64,000 nucleotides of DNA. Source: Paraburkholderia franconis. Its GTDB lineage: Bacteria > Pseudomonadota > Gammaproteobacteria > Burkholderiales > Burkholderiaceae. The stretch covers positions 62,001 to 126,000 of the forward strand of contig NZ_WHNP01000001.1 of the NCBI RefSeq assembly GCF_009362735.1, written 5' to 3'. Shown one piece after another: positions 53,312 to 63,130 of the stretch. Position 1 is the stretch's first letter. Each line of letters begins with the position of its first letter. The translations under genes were made by a program, and so were the position numbers. The notes beneath the pieces were generated by a model, which was given only the letters and a program-made list of their open reading frames with translations, was not told the DNA's origin and made no database searches.

Positions 53312-54874
53312 ATGACTACGCCCTTGATGTTTCAACCGTTGCGCCTGCGTTCGCTCGTGACGAGCGGCGCGCTGGTCTTTGCGATGCTCGCGTCCGGTGC
53401 CGCCCATGCGGCGCAGACGGCCGTGATGGCCGTCGACTCGACGTTCACGACGCTCGATCCGTACGACGCGAACGACACCCTCTCGCAAGCCGTTTCGAAG
53501 TCCTTCTACCAGGGCCTGTTCGGCTTCGACAAGGACATGAAGCTCGTCAACGTGCTCGCGACGAGCTACGAAGCGAGCCCCGATGCGCGCGTCTACACGT
53601 TCAAGCTGCGCCAGGGCGTGAAGTTCCAGGACGGCACCGACTTCAACGCGGCCGCCGTAAAGGCCACGTTCGACCGCATCACCGAACCGGCGAACAAGCT
53701 GAAGCGCTACAACATGTTCAGCCGCATTGAAAAGACGGAAGTGGTCGATCCGTACACGGTGAAGATTACGCTGAAGGCGCCGTTCTCGGCGTTCGTCAAC
53801 GTGCTCGCGCATCCGTCGGCCGTGATGATGTCTCCCGATGCAATCAAGAAGTACGGCAAGGACATCGCGTTCCATCCTGTCGGCACGGGCCCGTTCGAGC
53901 TGGTGAAGTGGGATCCCGCCGGCGATCTGACCGTGAAGAAATTCGCGGGCTACTGGAAGAAGGGCTATCCGAAGATCGACGAAATCGACTGGAAGCCCGT
54001 CGTCGACAACAACACGCGCGCGGCGCTCGTGCGCACGGGTGAAGCGGACTTCGCGTTCCGCATTCCGTTCGAACAGGCAGCGACGCTGCAATCGAGCCCG
54101 AAGGTCGACATCATCGCAACGCCGTCGATCATCAACCGCTACGTCAGTCTGAACACGACGAAAAAGCCGTTCGACAACCCGAAGGTGCGTGAAGCGCTCA
54201 ACTACGCGATCAACAAGGAAGCGCTCGCGAAGGTCGCGTTCTCCGGCTATGCGGTGCCCGCCGACGGCGTGATTCCAGAAGGTGTCGACTACGCGACGAA
54301 GCTCGGCCCCTGGCCCTATGACCCGGCGAAAGCACGCGCGCTGCTGAAAGAAGCAGGCTATCCGAACGGCTTCGAAACGACGCTCTGGTCGGCGTACAAC
54401 AACTCGACGTCGCAGAAGACGATCCAGTTCGTGCAGCAACAACTCGCGCAAGTCGGCGTGAAGGCGAGCGTCGAGGCGCTTGAAGCAGGCCAGCGCGTCG
54501 CCAAGGTGGAAAGCGCGCAAGACCCGGCGACGGCGCCCGTGCGCATGTACTACATCGGCTGGTCGTCGTCGACGGGCGAAGCGGATTGGGGCATCACGCC
54601 GCTGCTCGCGTCGTCGTCATTCCCGCCGAAGCTCGTGAACACGGCTTACTACAAGAACGATACCGTCGACAGCGATCTGTCGAAGGCACTCGAAACAACG
54701 GACCGCACGCAGAAGGCCGCGCTCTACGGCGATGCGCAAAAGCGCATCTGGGCCGACGCGCCGTGGATCTTCCTCGTCAAGGAGAAGATCGTCTACGCGC
54801 GCAGCAAGCGCCTGGCGGGCGCGTATGTCGCGCCGGACGGCTCGTTCAACTTCGACGAAATCGCAGTGAAGTAA
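53312..54874 (+). CDS. gsiB: Peptide/glutathione ABC transporter substrate-binding protein (GsiB type)
   Basis: 520 residues from ATG 53312. The signal peptide is ~1-33, ending AHA. The mature protein is an SBP_bac_5 (DppA/OppA/GsiB-like) type: [28 protein letters not shown], then [29 protein letters not shown], and [17 protein letters not shown]. It would bind peptides in the periplasm. It is slightly longer than E. coli GsiB (512). The true ligand is not clear from the sequence; the surrounding hydrolases suggest isoaspartyl, beta- or D-amino-acid-containing peptides. Confidence 0.92.
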   Translation: MTTPLMFQPLRLRSLVTSGALVFAMLASGAAHAAQTAVMAVDSTFTTLDPYDANDTLSQAVSKSFYQGLFGFDKDMKLVNVLATSYEASPDARVYTFKLRQGVKFQDGTDFNAAAVKATFDRITEPANKLKRYNMFSRIEKTEVVDPYTVKITLKAPFSAFVNVLAHPSAVMMSPDAIKKYGKDIAFHPVGTGPFELVKWDPAGDLTVKKFAGYWKKGYPKIDEIDWKPVVDNNTRAALVRTGEADFAFRIPFEQAATLQSSPKVDIIATPSIINRYVSLNTTKKPFDNPKVREALNYAINKEALAKVAFSGYAVPADGVIPEGVDYATKLGPWPYDPAKARALLKEAGYPNGFETTLWSAYNNSTSQKTIQFVQQQLAQVGVKASVEALEAGQRVAKVESAQDPATAPVRMYYIGWSSSTGEADWGITPLLASSSFPPKLVNTAYYKNDTVDSDLSKALETTDRTQKAALYGDAQKRIWADAPWIFLVKEKIVYARSKRLAGAYVAPDGSFNFDEIAVK

Positions 54875-54963
54875 ACGCGCGCAACGCCCGTTCCGAAGCG
54901 CGCATTTCGGGACGGGCATGTTCGCTTCACGCCGCGCATGCTCTTCGATAGCGGATCGCTCTC

Positions 54964-55884
54964 ATGCTGAATTTTCTCGTCAAACGCCTGCTGGGCCTGC
55001 TGCCGACGCTCGTGATCGTCGCCGGCCTCGTGTTCCTGTTCGTGCACCTGCTGCCCGGCGACCCCGCGCGGCTCGCGGCCGGCCCCGAAGCCGACGATGC
55101 GACCGTCGCGCTCGTGCGCGCCGATCTCGGCCTCGACAAGCCGATGCCGCAGCAGTTCGTGAACTTCTTCGTGCGCATCGCGCATGGCGACTTCGGCACG
55201 TCGACGCGCAGCAAGCGCCCCGTTGCCGCGGAGATCGGCGAGCGCTTCATGCCGACGCTGATGCTCACGCTCGTCAGCATGGTGTGGGCCGTGATCTTCG
55301 GCATGGCGATCGGCATCGTATCGGCCGTGTGGCGCAACAAGTGGCCCGACAGGCTCGGCATGACGCTCGCCGTGTCGGGGATTTCGTTCCCCGCGTTCGC
55401 GTTCGGCATGCTGTTGATGGAAGTGTTCTCGGTGCAGCTCGGCTGGCTGCCCATCGTCGGCGACGGGTCGTGGCGCAGCTACGTGCTGCCGTCCATCACG
55501 CTCGGCGCGGCCGTCGCCGCCGTGATGGCGCGCTTCACGCGCGCGTCGTTCGTCGAGGTGCTGAACGAAGACTACGTGCGGACGGCACGCGCGAAAGGCG
55601 TCGCGGAGCAATGGGTCGTCATCAGGCACTGCCTGCGCAACGCGATGATTCCCGTCGTCACGATGATGGGCTTGCAGTTCGGCTTTCTGCTCGGCGGCTC
55701 GATCGTCGTCGAAGTGGTGTTCAACTGGCCGGGCATGGGGCGCCTCCTGGTGGACGCCGTCGCGATGCGCGACTACCCCGTGATTCAGGCCGAAGTGCTG
55801 CTGTTCTCGCTGGAATTCATCGTCATCAATCTGGTCGTGGACGTACTGTATGCCGTCATCAATCCGACCATCCGTTTCAAGTGA
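54964..55884 (+). CDS. gsiC: Peptide/glutathione ABC transporter permease (GsiC type)
   Basis: 306 residues (E. coli GsiC 306). Six membrane segments. The N-terminal [34 protein letters not shown] is typical of DppB/GsiC permeases, and the EAA-type coupling loop reads [30 protein letters not shown]. It forms the membrane channel with the GsiD-like subunit. It is 89 bp downstream of the binding protein and 7 bp upstream of gsiD. Confidence 0.93.
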   Translation: MLNFLVKRLLGLLPTLVIVAGLVFLFVHLLPGDPARLAAGPEADDATVALVRADLGLDKPMPQQFVNFFVRIAHGDFGTSTRSKRPVAAEIGERFMPTLMLTLVSMVWAVIFGMAIGIVSAVWRNKWPDRLGMTLAVSGISFPAFAFGMLLMEVFSVQLGWLPIVGDGSWRSYVLPSITLGAAVAAVMARFTRASFVEVLNEDYVRTARAKGVAEQWVVIRHCLRNAMIPVVTMMGLQFGFLLGGSIVVEVVFNWPGMGRLLVDAVAMRDYPVIQAEVLLFSLEFIVINLVVDVLYAVINPTIRFK

Positions 55885-55891
55885 GGCACGC

Positions 55892-56797
55892 ATGAGCACG
55901 ACCGCCGACAACACCCGCGCCGTCTCGTCCCCTCACGGCGAAGGCGCGATCCGCACGCCGTGGAGCGAGTTCTGGCGCAAGTTCCGCAAGCAGCATGTCG
56001 CCCTCGCGGCGGGCGTGTTCGTGCTGCTGCTCGTCGCCGTTTCGATTGCGGGGCCGCACATCGTGCCGTACGACCCCGAAAACTATTTCGACTATGACGC
56101 GCTGAACGCAGGACCATCCGCTGCGCACTGGTTCGGCGTCGACTCGCTGGGCCGCGATATCTTCAGCCGCATCGTCGCGGGCACGCGCATCTCGCTGGCA
56201 GCGGGTTTTGTTTCGGTGGCGATCGGCGCGATCGTCGGCACGCTCTTCGGACTGCTCGCGGGCTATTACGAAGGTTGGTGGGACCGCATCACGATGCGCG
56301 TCGCCGATGTGCTGTTCGCGTTCCCCGGCATCCTGCTCGCGATCGGCATCGTCGCGATTCTCGGCAACGGGATGATCAACGTGATCTGCGCGGTGGCCGT
56401 GTTCAGCATTCCCGCGTTCGCGCGGCTCGTGCGCGGCAATACGCTGATGCTCAAGCACCTGACCTATGTCGAAGCGGCGCGCAGCATCGGCGCGTCGGAC
56501 TGGACGATCATCATGCGGCACATTCTGCCGGGCACGATCTCGTCCGTGATCGTGTATCTGACGATGCGCATCGGCACGTCGATCATCACGGCCGCGAGCC
56601 TGTCGTTTCTCGGACTCGGCGCGCAGCCGCCGACGCCCGAGTGGGGCGCGATGCTGAACGAAGCGCGCGCCGACATGGTCACTGCGCCGCATATCGCGCT
56701 CTTTCCGAGTCTCGCGATCTTCCTGACGGTGCTCGCGTTCAACCTGCTCGGCGATGGCTTGCGCGACGCGCTCGATCCGAAGCTGGACCGGCCATGA
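55892..56797 (+). CDS. gsiD: Peptide/glutathione ABC transporter permease (GsiD type)
   Basis: 301 residues from ATG 55892 with GAGG upstream (E. coli GsiD 303). It has the OppC-type N-terminal cytoplasmic segment, then [21 protein letters not shown], characteristic of DppC/GsiD proteins. The EAA loop is [26 protein letters not shown]. There are six membrane segments. Its stop overlaps the start of the P1 aminopeptidase by 4 bp, linking import and hydrolysis in translation. Confidence 0.93.
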   Translation: MSTTADNTRAVSSPHGEGAIRTPWSEFWRKFRKQHVALAAGVFVLLLVAVSIAGPHIVPYDPENYFDYDALNAGPSAAHWFGVDSLGRDIFSRIVAGTRISLAAGFVSVAIGAIVGTLFGLLAGYYEGWWDRITMRVADVLFAFPGILLAIGIVAILGNGMINVICAVAVFSIPAFARLVRGNTLMLKHLTYVEAARSIGASDWTIIMRHILPGTISSVIVYLTMRIGTSIITAASLSFLGLGAQPPTPEWGAMLNEARADMVTAPHIALFPSLAIFLTVLAFNLLGDGLRDALDPKLDRP

Positions 56798-57876
56798 GCG
56801 CGCCGCAGATGCCGCACATGCCTCATATCGGCGTGTTGCCTTCGGGTGCGCTCGGAACGATCGCCGATGTATCCGGTGTGACCGTCGGTCATTGCACGCT
56901 CGATCAAGGTCCGATACAGACGGGCGTGACCGTGATCCGCGCGCATCGCGACGATCCGTATCGTCAGAAGGTGCCCGCTGCCGCAAGCGTGATCAATGGC
57001 TTCGGCAAGAGCATCGGTCTCGTGCAGATCGAAGAACTCGGCGTGCTCGAAACGCCGATTGCGCTGACCAACACGTTCGGTGTCGCCGCCGTCGCGCAGG
57101 CGCAGATTCGCGCCGCCATCGCAAGCAATCCGCAGATCGGGCGCGAATGGCCGACCGTCAATCCGCTCGTGTTCGAATGCAACGACGGGTATCTCAACGA
57201 CCTTCAGGCGCTCGCGATCCAAGAGACGCACTACGCGCAGGCGCTCGATAGAGCGGCCGCTTCGTTCGATCGAGGCTCGGTCGGCGCGGGGCGCGGCATG
57301 TCGTGCTTCGATCTCAAAGGCGGGATCGGTTCTTCGTCGCGCGTGGTCAGCGTGGCGGGCCGCGGTTTCACCGTCGGCGCGTTGGTGCTCGCGAACTTCG
57401 GCCGTCTGCCGATGTTGACCGTCGACGGCGTGCCTATTGGCCGCGAACTCGCGCCCGCACAGCGCACGCAGGCAGCACATGCAGCCGTTTCGAAACCCGA
57501 GCAAGGCTCGATCATCATGATCGCCGCCACCGATGCGCCACTCGACGCGCGCCAGCTCAAGCGTCTTTCGATGCGCGCCGCCGCCGGTCTCGCGCGCACG
57601 GGCTCGGCCTATGGACACGGCAGCGGCGACATCGCGCTCGCGTTCTCGACGGCCTGGACCGTTGCGCATGACGGCGATTTCGTCTCGACGCCGCCGCTGC
57701 TCAACGATGCGCGCCTCGATCCGCTGTTCCATGCGTGCGCGGATAGCGTCGAGCAGGCGATCGTCGATGCGCTATGGTCCGCCACGTCGGTCACGGGTCG
57801 CGACGGCCACACACGTCTGTCGCTGCGTGATGCAGTGCCCGATCTCGAACAACGCCTCGAACAACGCAGCGCATGA
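56794..57876 (+). CDS. P1-family self-processing aminopeptidase (DmpA/BapA type)
   Basis: 360 residues from ATG 56794, overlapping gsiD by 4 bp. It shows the DmpA fold pattern: [51 protein letters not shown], and the autocleavage site in [15 protein letters not shown], making S239 the N-terminal nucleophile of the beta chain. The family cleaves N-terminal D-Ala or L-amino acids from amides and peptides (DmpA) or beta-amino-acid peptides such as carnosine-like ones (BapA). No signal peptide is seen, so it acts in the cytoplasm on imported peptides. Confidence 0.92.
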   Translation: MSAPQMPHMPHIGVLPSGALGTIADVSGVTVGHCTLDQGPIQTGVTVIRAHRDDPYRQKVPAAASVINGFGKSIGLVQIEELGVLETPIALTNTFGVAAVAQAQIRAAIASNPQIGREWPTVNPLVFECNDGYLNDLQALAIQETHYAQALDRAAASFDRGSVGAGRGMSCFDLKGGIGSSSRVVSVAGRGFTVGALVLANFGRLPMLTVDGVPIGRELAPAQRTQAAHAAVSKPEQGSIIMIAATDAPLDARQLKRLSMRAAAGLARTGSAYGHGSGDIALAFSTAWTVAHDGDFVSTPPLLNDARLDPLFHACADSVEQAIVDALWSATSVTGRDGHTRLSLRDAVPDLEQRLEQRSA

Positions 57877-58697
57877 AAGTCCTGATCTCCGTCGATATAG
57901 AAGGCGTCGCAGGCGTCGTCAATCCCGAGCAGACGCGCGCGGGCAACAGCGAATACGAGCGCGCCCGCCGCTGGATGACGCTCGAAGCCAACGCGGCGAT
58001 CGAAGGCGCGTTCGCGGGCGGCGCCACGCACGTGTGGGTCAACGATTCGCACGGCGGCTTTCGCAATCTGCTGCCCGACATGCTGGATGCGCGCGCGAAC
58101 GTGATACTCGGCAAGCCGCGCACGCTCGGCATGATGGCGGGCCTCGAATACGATCCGCAGCTTGTGTTCATGATCGGCTATCACGCGATGGCGCAAAGCC
58201 GCGGCATGCTCGCGCACACGATCAACAGCTTTGCATTCACGCACGTGAAGATGAACGGACGCGATGTGGGCGAAGCGGGACTTTATGGCGCGCTGGCAAG
58301 CGAGTACGGCGCACGCGTCGTGCTGCTTTCCGGCGACGATGTGTTCGCAGAAGAAACGAAGCCGTTGTTTCCCGAAGCGACGTTCGTGATCACGAAGCAC
58401 GCGACGGGTTACGCAAGCGGCTCGACGCTGACGCCGGAACGTGCATGCGCCGCGATCAGGCAAGCAGCGACGGACGTCGCCACGAGCCACGCAGGCCGCG
58501 ACGCCTTGCAACGCGCAACGCCCCGGCCCGTCGATATCGAACTGCGCGTGCAATCCACTGCGCTCGCAGACCTGTTCGGTCAGATGCCGTCGCTGGAACG
58601 CGTGGACGGCGTCACACTGCGCTTTCCGACGCCATCCGTCGAGCACGCGGTGCGCACGCTGAACTGTCTGTCGGCGATGTCGTTCATGTTGCGCTGA
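57873..58697 (+). CDS. dppA: M55-family zinc D-aminopeptidase (DppA type)
   Basis: 274 residues (Bacillus subtilis DppA 274). All key residues are in place: D8 and E10 in SVDIEG, H60 in NDSHGG, H104 in GYHAM, the catalytic H115 in LAHTINS and E134 in DVGEAGL. DppA is a self-compartmentalising decamer that cleaves D-Ala-D-Ala and D-Ala-Gly-Gly. It overlaps the P1 peptidase by 4 bp and is the last gene of the operon. With the other two hydrolases it covers D-, beta- and isoaspartyl peptide bonds. A 12-bp tandem repeat follows the stop codon. Confidence 0.93.
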   Translation: MKVLISVDIEGVAGVVNPEQTRAGNSEYERARRWMTLEANAAIEGAFAGGATHVWVNDSHGGFRNLLPDMLDARANVILGKPRTLGMMAGLEYDPQLVFMIGYHAMAQSRGMLAHTINSFAFTHVKMNGRDVGEAGLYGALASEYGARVVLLSGDDVFAEETKPLFPEATFVITKHATGYASGSTLTPERACAAIRQAATDVATSHAGRDALQRATPRPVDIELRVQSTALADLFGQMPSLERVDGVTLRFPTPSVEHAVRTLNCLSAMSFMLR

Positions 58698-58703
58698 TAT
58701 CAG

Positions 58704-58739
58704 TGCTGAAATCGGTGCTGAAATCAGTGCTGAAATCAG
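58704..58739. repeat. 12-bp tandem repeat, three units
   Basis: GTGCTGAAATCR three times in a row, beginning six bp after the dppA stop codon in the convergent gap before the sugar dehydrogenase gene. A length-variable spacer; no function is seen. Confidence 0.8.
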
Positions 58740-58767
58740 GCCAGCGCAAACGCGCCTTTCGCCGACG

Positions 58768-59745
<978 letters not shown>

Positions 59746-59888
59746 TCAGCGGACCCAGCGTAACGCAAGCCCATTCGTTTCGCGCACGAAGTCGCAGCGC
59801 GCGTGCCCGCCCCCGAATCAGCCAGGCTATATGCATCGCAGCATCCGGTCGTGATCGGTGCTTTTCGAAAATCAGCTTGCATTCACGA

Positions 59889-59918
59889 TTGGACGCCGTC
59901 CCAAACAAGCCATATAAC
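59889..59918 (+). promoter_or_regulatory. Promoter of the aldonate dehydratase gene with flanking direct repeats
   Basis: TTGGAC (59889-59894), an 18-bp spacer and TATAAC (59913-59918). An identical 11-bp sequence ACGATTGGACG occurs at 59885-59895 and 59933-59943, on both sides of the -10. The direct repeats could be regulator sites. Confidence 0.5.
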
Positions 59919-59950
59919 CTTACTATATAAGAACGATTGGACGAGACATC

Positions 59951-61693
59951 ATGACCGACCAACCCCGCAAACTGCGCTCCGCTGCCTGGTTCGGCACCGC
60001 CGACAAGAACGGCTTCATGTACCGAAGCTGGATGAAGAACCAGGGCATCCCCGATCACGAATTCGCCGGCAAGCCGATCATCGGCATCTGCAATACGTGG
60101 TCCGAACTGACGCCGTGCAACGCACATTTCCGCAAGCTCGCCGGGCACGTGAAGCGCGGCGTCTATGAAGCGGGCGGCTTTCCCGTTGAATTCCCCGTGT
60201 TCTCCAACGGCGAGTCGAACCTGCGGCCCACCGCGATGTTCACGCGCAATCTCGCGAGCATGGACGTCGAGGAAGCGATACGCGGCAATCCGATCGATGC
60301 CGTCGTGCTGCTCGCCGGTTGCGACAAGACCACGCCCGCGGTGCTGATGGGCGCCGCAAGTTGCGACGTGCCCGCGATCGTCGTGAGCGGCGGTCCGATG
60401 CTCAACGGCAAGCATGAAGGGCGCGACATCGGCTCGGGCACGGTCGTGTGGCAACTGAGCGAACAGGTGAAGGCGGGCAAGATCTCGATCCACGAGTTCA
60501 TGTCGGCGGAAGCGGGCATGTCGCGATCGGCGGGCACCTGCAACACGATGGGCACGGCATCGACGATGGCCTGCATGGCCGAGGCGCTGGGCGTCACGCT
60601 GCCGCACAACGCGGCCATTCCCGCCGTCGATTCACGCCGCTATGTGCTTGCGCATCTGTCGGGCACGCGCATCGTCGAGATGGCGTTGCAGGACCTGCGG
60701 CTCTCGAAGCTGCTGACGCGCGAGGCCTTCGAAAACGCGATCCGCGTGAACGCGGCGATTGGCGGCTCGACGAATGCGGCGATTCATCTGAAGGCGATCG
60801 CGGGGCGCATCGGTGTGAACCTCGAACTCGACGACTGGACGCGCATCGGACGCGGCACGCCGACGCTCGTCGATCTGCAGCCGTCTGGCCGCTTTCTGAT
60901 GGAGGAGTTCTATTACGCAGGCGGCCTGCCCGCCGTGCTGCGGCGTCTGGGCGAAGCGGGCCTGCTGCCGCATCCGGACGCGCTCACGGCCAACGGCAAG
61001 ACGCTATGGGAAAACTGCGTCGACGCGCCGATCTACAACGACGAAGTGATCCGGCCTTTGAACAAGCCGCTGCGCGAAGACGGCGGCCTGTGCGTGCTGC
61101 GCGGTAATCTCGCACCGAATGGCGCAGTGCTCAAGCCGTCGGCGGCGACGCCTGCGCTGCTCAGGCATCGCGGCCGCGCCGTCGTGTTCGAGAATTTCGA
61201 CGACTACAAGAAGCGCATCGCCGATCCCGAACTCGACGTGACGCCCGACTCGGTGCTGGTGATGAAGAACTGCGGTCCGAAAGGCTATCCGGGGATGGCT
61301 GAAGTCGGCAACATGGGACTGCCGCCGAAGCTGCTCGCACAAGGCGTGACGGACATGGTGCGCGTATCAGATGCGCGCATGAGCGGCACCGCATACGGCA
61401 CCGTGGTGCTGCACGTGGCGCCCGAAGCGCGCGCGGGCGGGCCGCTTGCCGTCGTGCGCGATGGCGACTGGATCGATCTGGACTGCGACGCGGGCCGCCT
61501 GCATGTCGATATCGACGAGAAGGAACTGGGCGAGCGTCTATCGAACTGGAAGGCAGCGCAGCAACGCAATCCCGCCGATGCAAGCGGCTATCGCAACCTC
61601 TACGTCGAGCACGTGCTGCAAGCCGATCAGGGCTGCGATTTCGACTTTCTGGTGGGTTGCCGCGGCGCTGACGTGCCCGCGCATTCGCACTGA
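59951..61693 (+). CDS. L-arabonate-type dehydratase (IlvD/Edd family)
   Basis: 580 residues, like known L-arabinonate dehydratases (about 579-583). Fe-S cysteines are visible in IGICNTW, LLAGCDKTTP and SAGTCNTMGTAST. The proposed catalytic serine lies in VSDARMSGTAYGT. A GCRGADVP tail is also typical of the sugar-acid branch. It removes water from L-arabonate (or D-fuconate/D-galactonate-like acids) to give the 2-keto-3-deoxy acid. Together with the divergent 1-dehydrogenase and the GntR-type regulator it forms part of an oxidative, non-phosphorylating sugar pathway. Confidence 0.9.
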   Translation: MTDQPRKLRSAAWFGTADKNGFMYRSWMKNQGIPDHEFAGKPIIGICNTWSELTPCNAHFRKLAGHVKRGVYEAGGFPVEFPVFSNGESNLRPTAMFTRNLASMDVEEAIRGNPIDAVVLLAGCDKTTPAVLMGAASCDVPAIVVSGGPMLNGKHEGRDIGSGTVVWQLSEQVKAGKISIHEFMSAEAGMSRSAGTCNTMGTASTMACMAEALGVTLPHNAAIPAVDSRRYVLAHLSGTRIVEMALQDLRLSKLLTREAFENAIRVNAAIGGSTNAAIHLKAIAGRIGVNLELDDWTRIGRGTPTLVDLQPSGRFLMEEFYYAGGLPAVLRRLGEAGLLPHPDALTANGKTLWENCVDAPIYNDEVIRPLNKPLREDGGLCVLRGNLAPNGAVLKPSAATPALLRHRGRAVVFENFDDYKKRIADPELDVTPDSVLVMKNCGPKGYPGMAEVGNMGLPPKLLAQGVTDMVRVSDARMSGTAYGTVVLHVAPEARAGGPLAVVRDGDWIDLDCDAGRLHVDIDEKELGERLSNWKAAQQRNPADASGYRNLYVEHVLQADQGCDFDFLVGCRGADVPAHSH

Positions 61694-61735
61694 GCTCGAC
61701 GCAACAAACGACATGGCGCGGCTGCGCGGCTCACG

Positions 61736-62473
61736 TCACGCAGTACGCGCCGATGTCTGCGTGTCGATGCCGAGAATCGTATCGGCGTCGGCGCGCGCGT
61801 TTTCGAGCTGCACGAGACTTGCCTGACGCGCGGCGAGCGGATCGCGATTCTGGATCGCGGTGAGAATCGCTTTATGGCGCGGCAGCGACAGCGCGTATGT
61901 GTCGGGGTGGCGGCTCGTCAGCTTGATCGACTCGGACAACGCCAGCGACATCATGTTGCCGATATAGCCGAGCATGTCGTTGTGCGTCGCAGCCATGATC
62001 GCGCGATGAAACTCGAGGTCCGGCTCGAGCAGATCGCCGGCGGTTTGCGCGCGTTCCATGCGCTCATATGCGCAGCCGATGCGCGCGAGGTCTTCGTCGG
62101 TTGCCGCCGTTGCGGCGAGCGCGGCCGCCGCCGGTTCGATGATGCGGCGCACCGTCATCAGCGACAGAAAGAACTCACCTTCGGGGATGCTGTTGAGCGT
62201 CCAGTAGAGCACGTCGGGGTCGAGCATGTGCCACTCTTCGCGCGGCCGCACGACGCTGCCCACGCGCGGCTTCGAAATCACGAGGCCCTTTGCCACGAGC
62301 ACGCGCGTCGCTTCGCGCAGCACGGGACGGCTCACGCCGTATTTTTCGCAGAGCGTCGCCTCGGCGGGCAACCGTTCGCCCGGCAGCAGCCGGCCGCTGA
62401 CGATCTCGATGCCGAGCTCCTGCACGATCCGCGCATGCAGGCTTTTGCGTTTCTGAAGATGCCGGTAGTCCAT
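61736..62473 (-). CDS. GntR/FadR-type regulator (FCD domain)
   Basis: 245 residues. The winged helix reads IVQELGIEIVSGRLLPGERLPAEATLCEKYGVSRPVLREATRVLVAKGLV, with the FadR-type PRVGSVVRP turn and the WHMLDPDVLYW segment seen in sugar-acid regulators such as DgoR. The FCD domain (~95-230) has FHRAIMAATHN and a PRHKAILTAI segment with candidate metal ligands. It is convergent with the aldonate dehydratase gene and is the probable regulator of the sugar module. Confidence 0.9.
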   Translation of the reverse strand: MDYRHLQKRKSLHARIVQELGIEIVSGRLLPGERLPAEATLCEKYGVSRPVLREATRVLVAKGLVISKPRVGSVVRPREEWHMLDPDVLYWTLNSIPEGEFFLSLMTVRRIIEPAAAALAATAATDEDLARIGCAYERMERAQTAGDLLEPDLEFHRAIMAATHNDMLGYIGNMMSLALSESIKLTSRHPDTYALSLPRHKAILTAIQNRDPLAARQASLVQLENARADADTILGIDTQTSARTA

Positions 62474-62853
62474 GATCTATTTGTTTTGACCGTGCGTATG
62501 CGGATAGCCGGATCGATCCCGTTGCGGCGCGCCATCGACCGGGCTCGCGCGATCGCTCCGTATGGGCCATGCAAGCATAGCATGGGGGACACGCGCCACC
62601 CTCTGCTTCAACGATGTCTGCGCGGCACGCGTCATGTCGATCGGCTCATATCGTTACGCGTATTACCAATGGGGGTTGGGTTCATTTTTTGCTTGAACGT
62701 CATCGGGACGGCTGCTTTACTCGAATCGAACGCGAGCAGCGCTGCATTACTCGAATCGAACGGGAGCAGCGCCAACGGCCACCCTCAAACCGAACGACAA
62801 GAGGCGTGACCACAGAAGCAACACGCGCATTCACCTCGACACGGACCACGGCA
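62474..62853. other. Intergenic region with a 30-bp direct repeat
   Basis: 380 bp between the GntR-type gene and the small secreted protein. Apart from the direct repeat at 62717-62776 I see no gene, hairpin or terminator. The promoters of both flanking genes must be here; none could be fixed. An open frame from 62614 reads in phase into the secreted protein but has no ribosome site. Confidence 0.45.
62717..62776. repeat. 30-bp direct repeat, two units
   Basis: TTACTCGAATCGAACG followed by CGAGCAGCGCTGCA-type sequence, repeated immediately (62717-62746 and 62747-62776) with three to four differences. It lies about 80-140 bp upstream of the start codon of the cysteine-rich protein. Confidence 0.8.
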
Positions 62854-63114
62854 ATGAAGCTGAAATCACAAGTCTTCCTTGTTGCATGCGTGGCGGCGGC
62901 GAACGTCGGGATGGCCGCCACGCGCGACGAACAGACCAGGGCCTGCAAGCACGACGCGATCAAGTTCTGCGCGATCCACATCCCGAACAAGCAGAAGATC
63001 GAAGCGTGCATGAAGGCCCACTACGCCAAGCTGTCGCCGCAGTGCCAGGCGATGTTCGACGCCCCCGACGATAACGACTCGCCCTCGAATCAGGCGGGCT
63101 CTGACGGGTCTTAG
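62854..63114 (+). CDS. Small exported cysteine-rich-repeat protein
   Basis: 86 residues from ATG 62854, chosen because it begins a signal peptide (~1-22, GMAA cut). The mature part has the pattern C-x3-D-x3-FC ... IEAC-x3-H-x3-LSPQC, matching one cysteine-rich repeat of the GLG1 type that is widespread in proteobacterial small secreted proteins. Four cysteines probably form two disulfides in the periplasm. The tail is acidic and low complexity (DAPDDNDSPSNQAG). The role is unknown. Confidence 0.75.
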   Translation: MKLKSQVFLVACVAAANVGMAATRDEQTRACKHDAIKFCAIHIPNKQKIEACMKAHYAKLSPQCQAMFDAPDDNDSPSNQAGSDGS

Positions 63115-63130
63115 CTGGGTCGAGCCGGTT

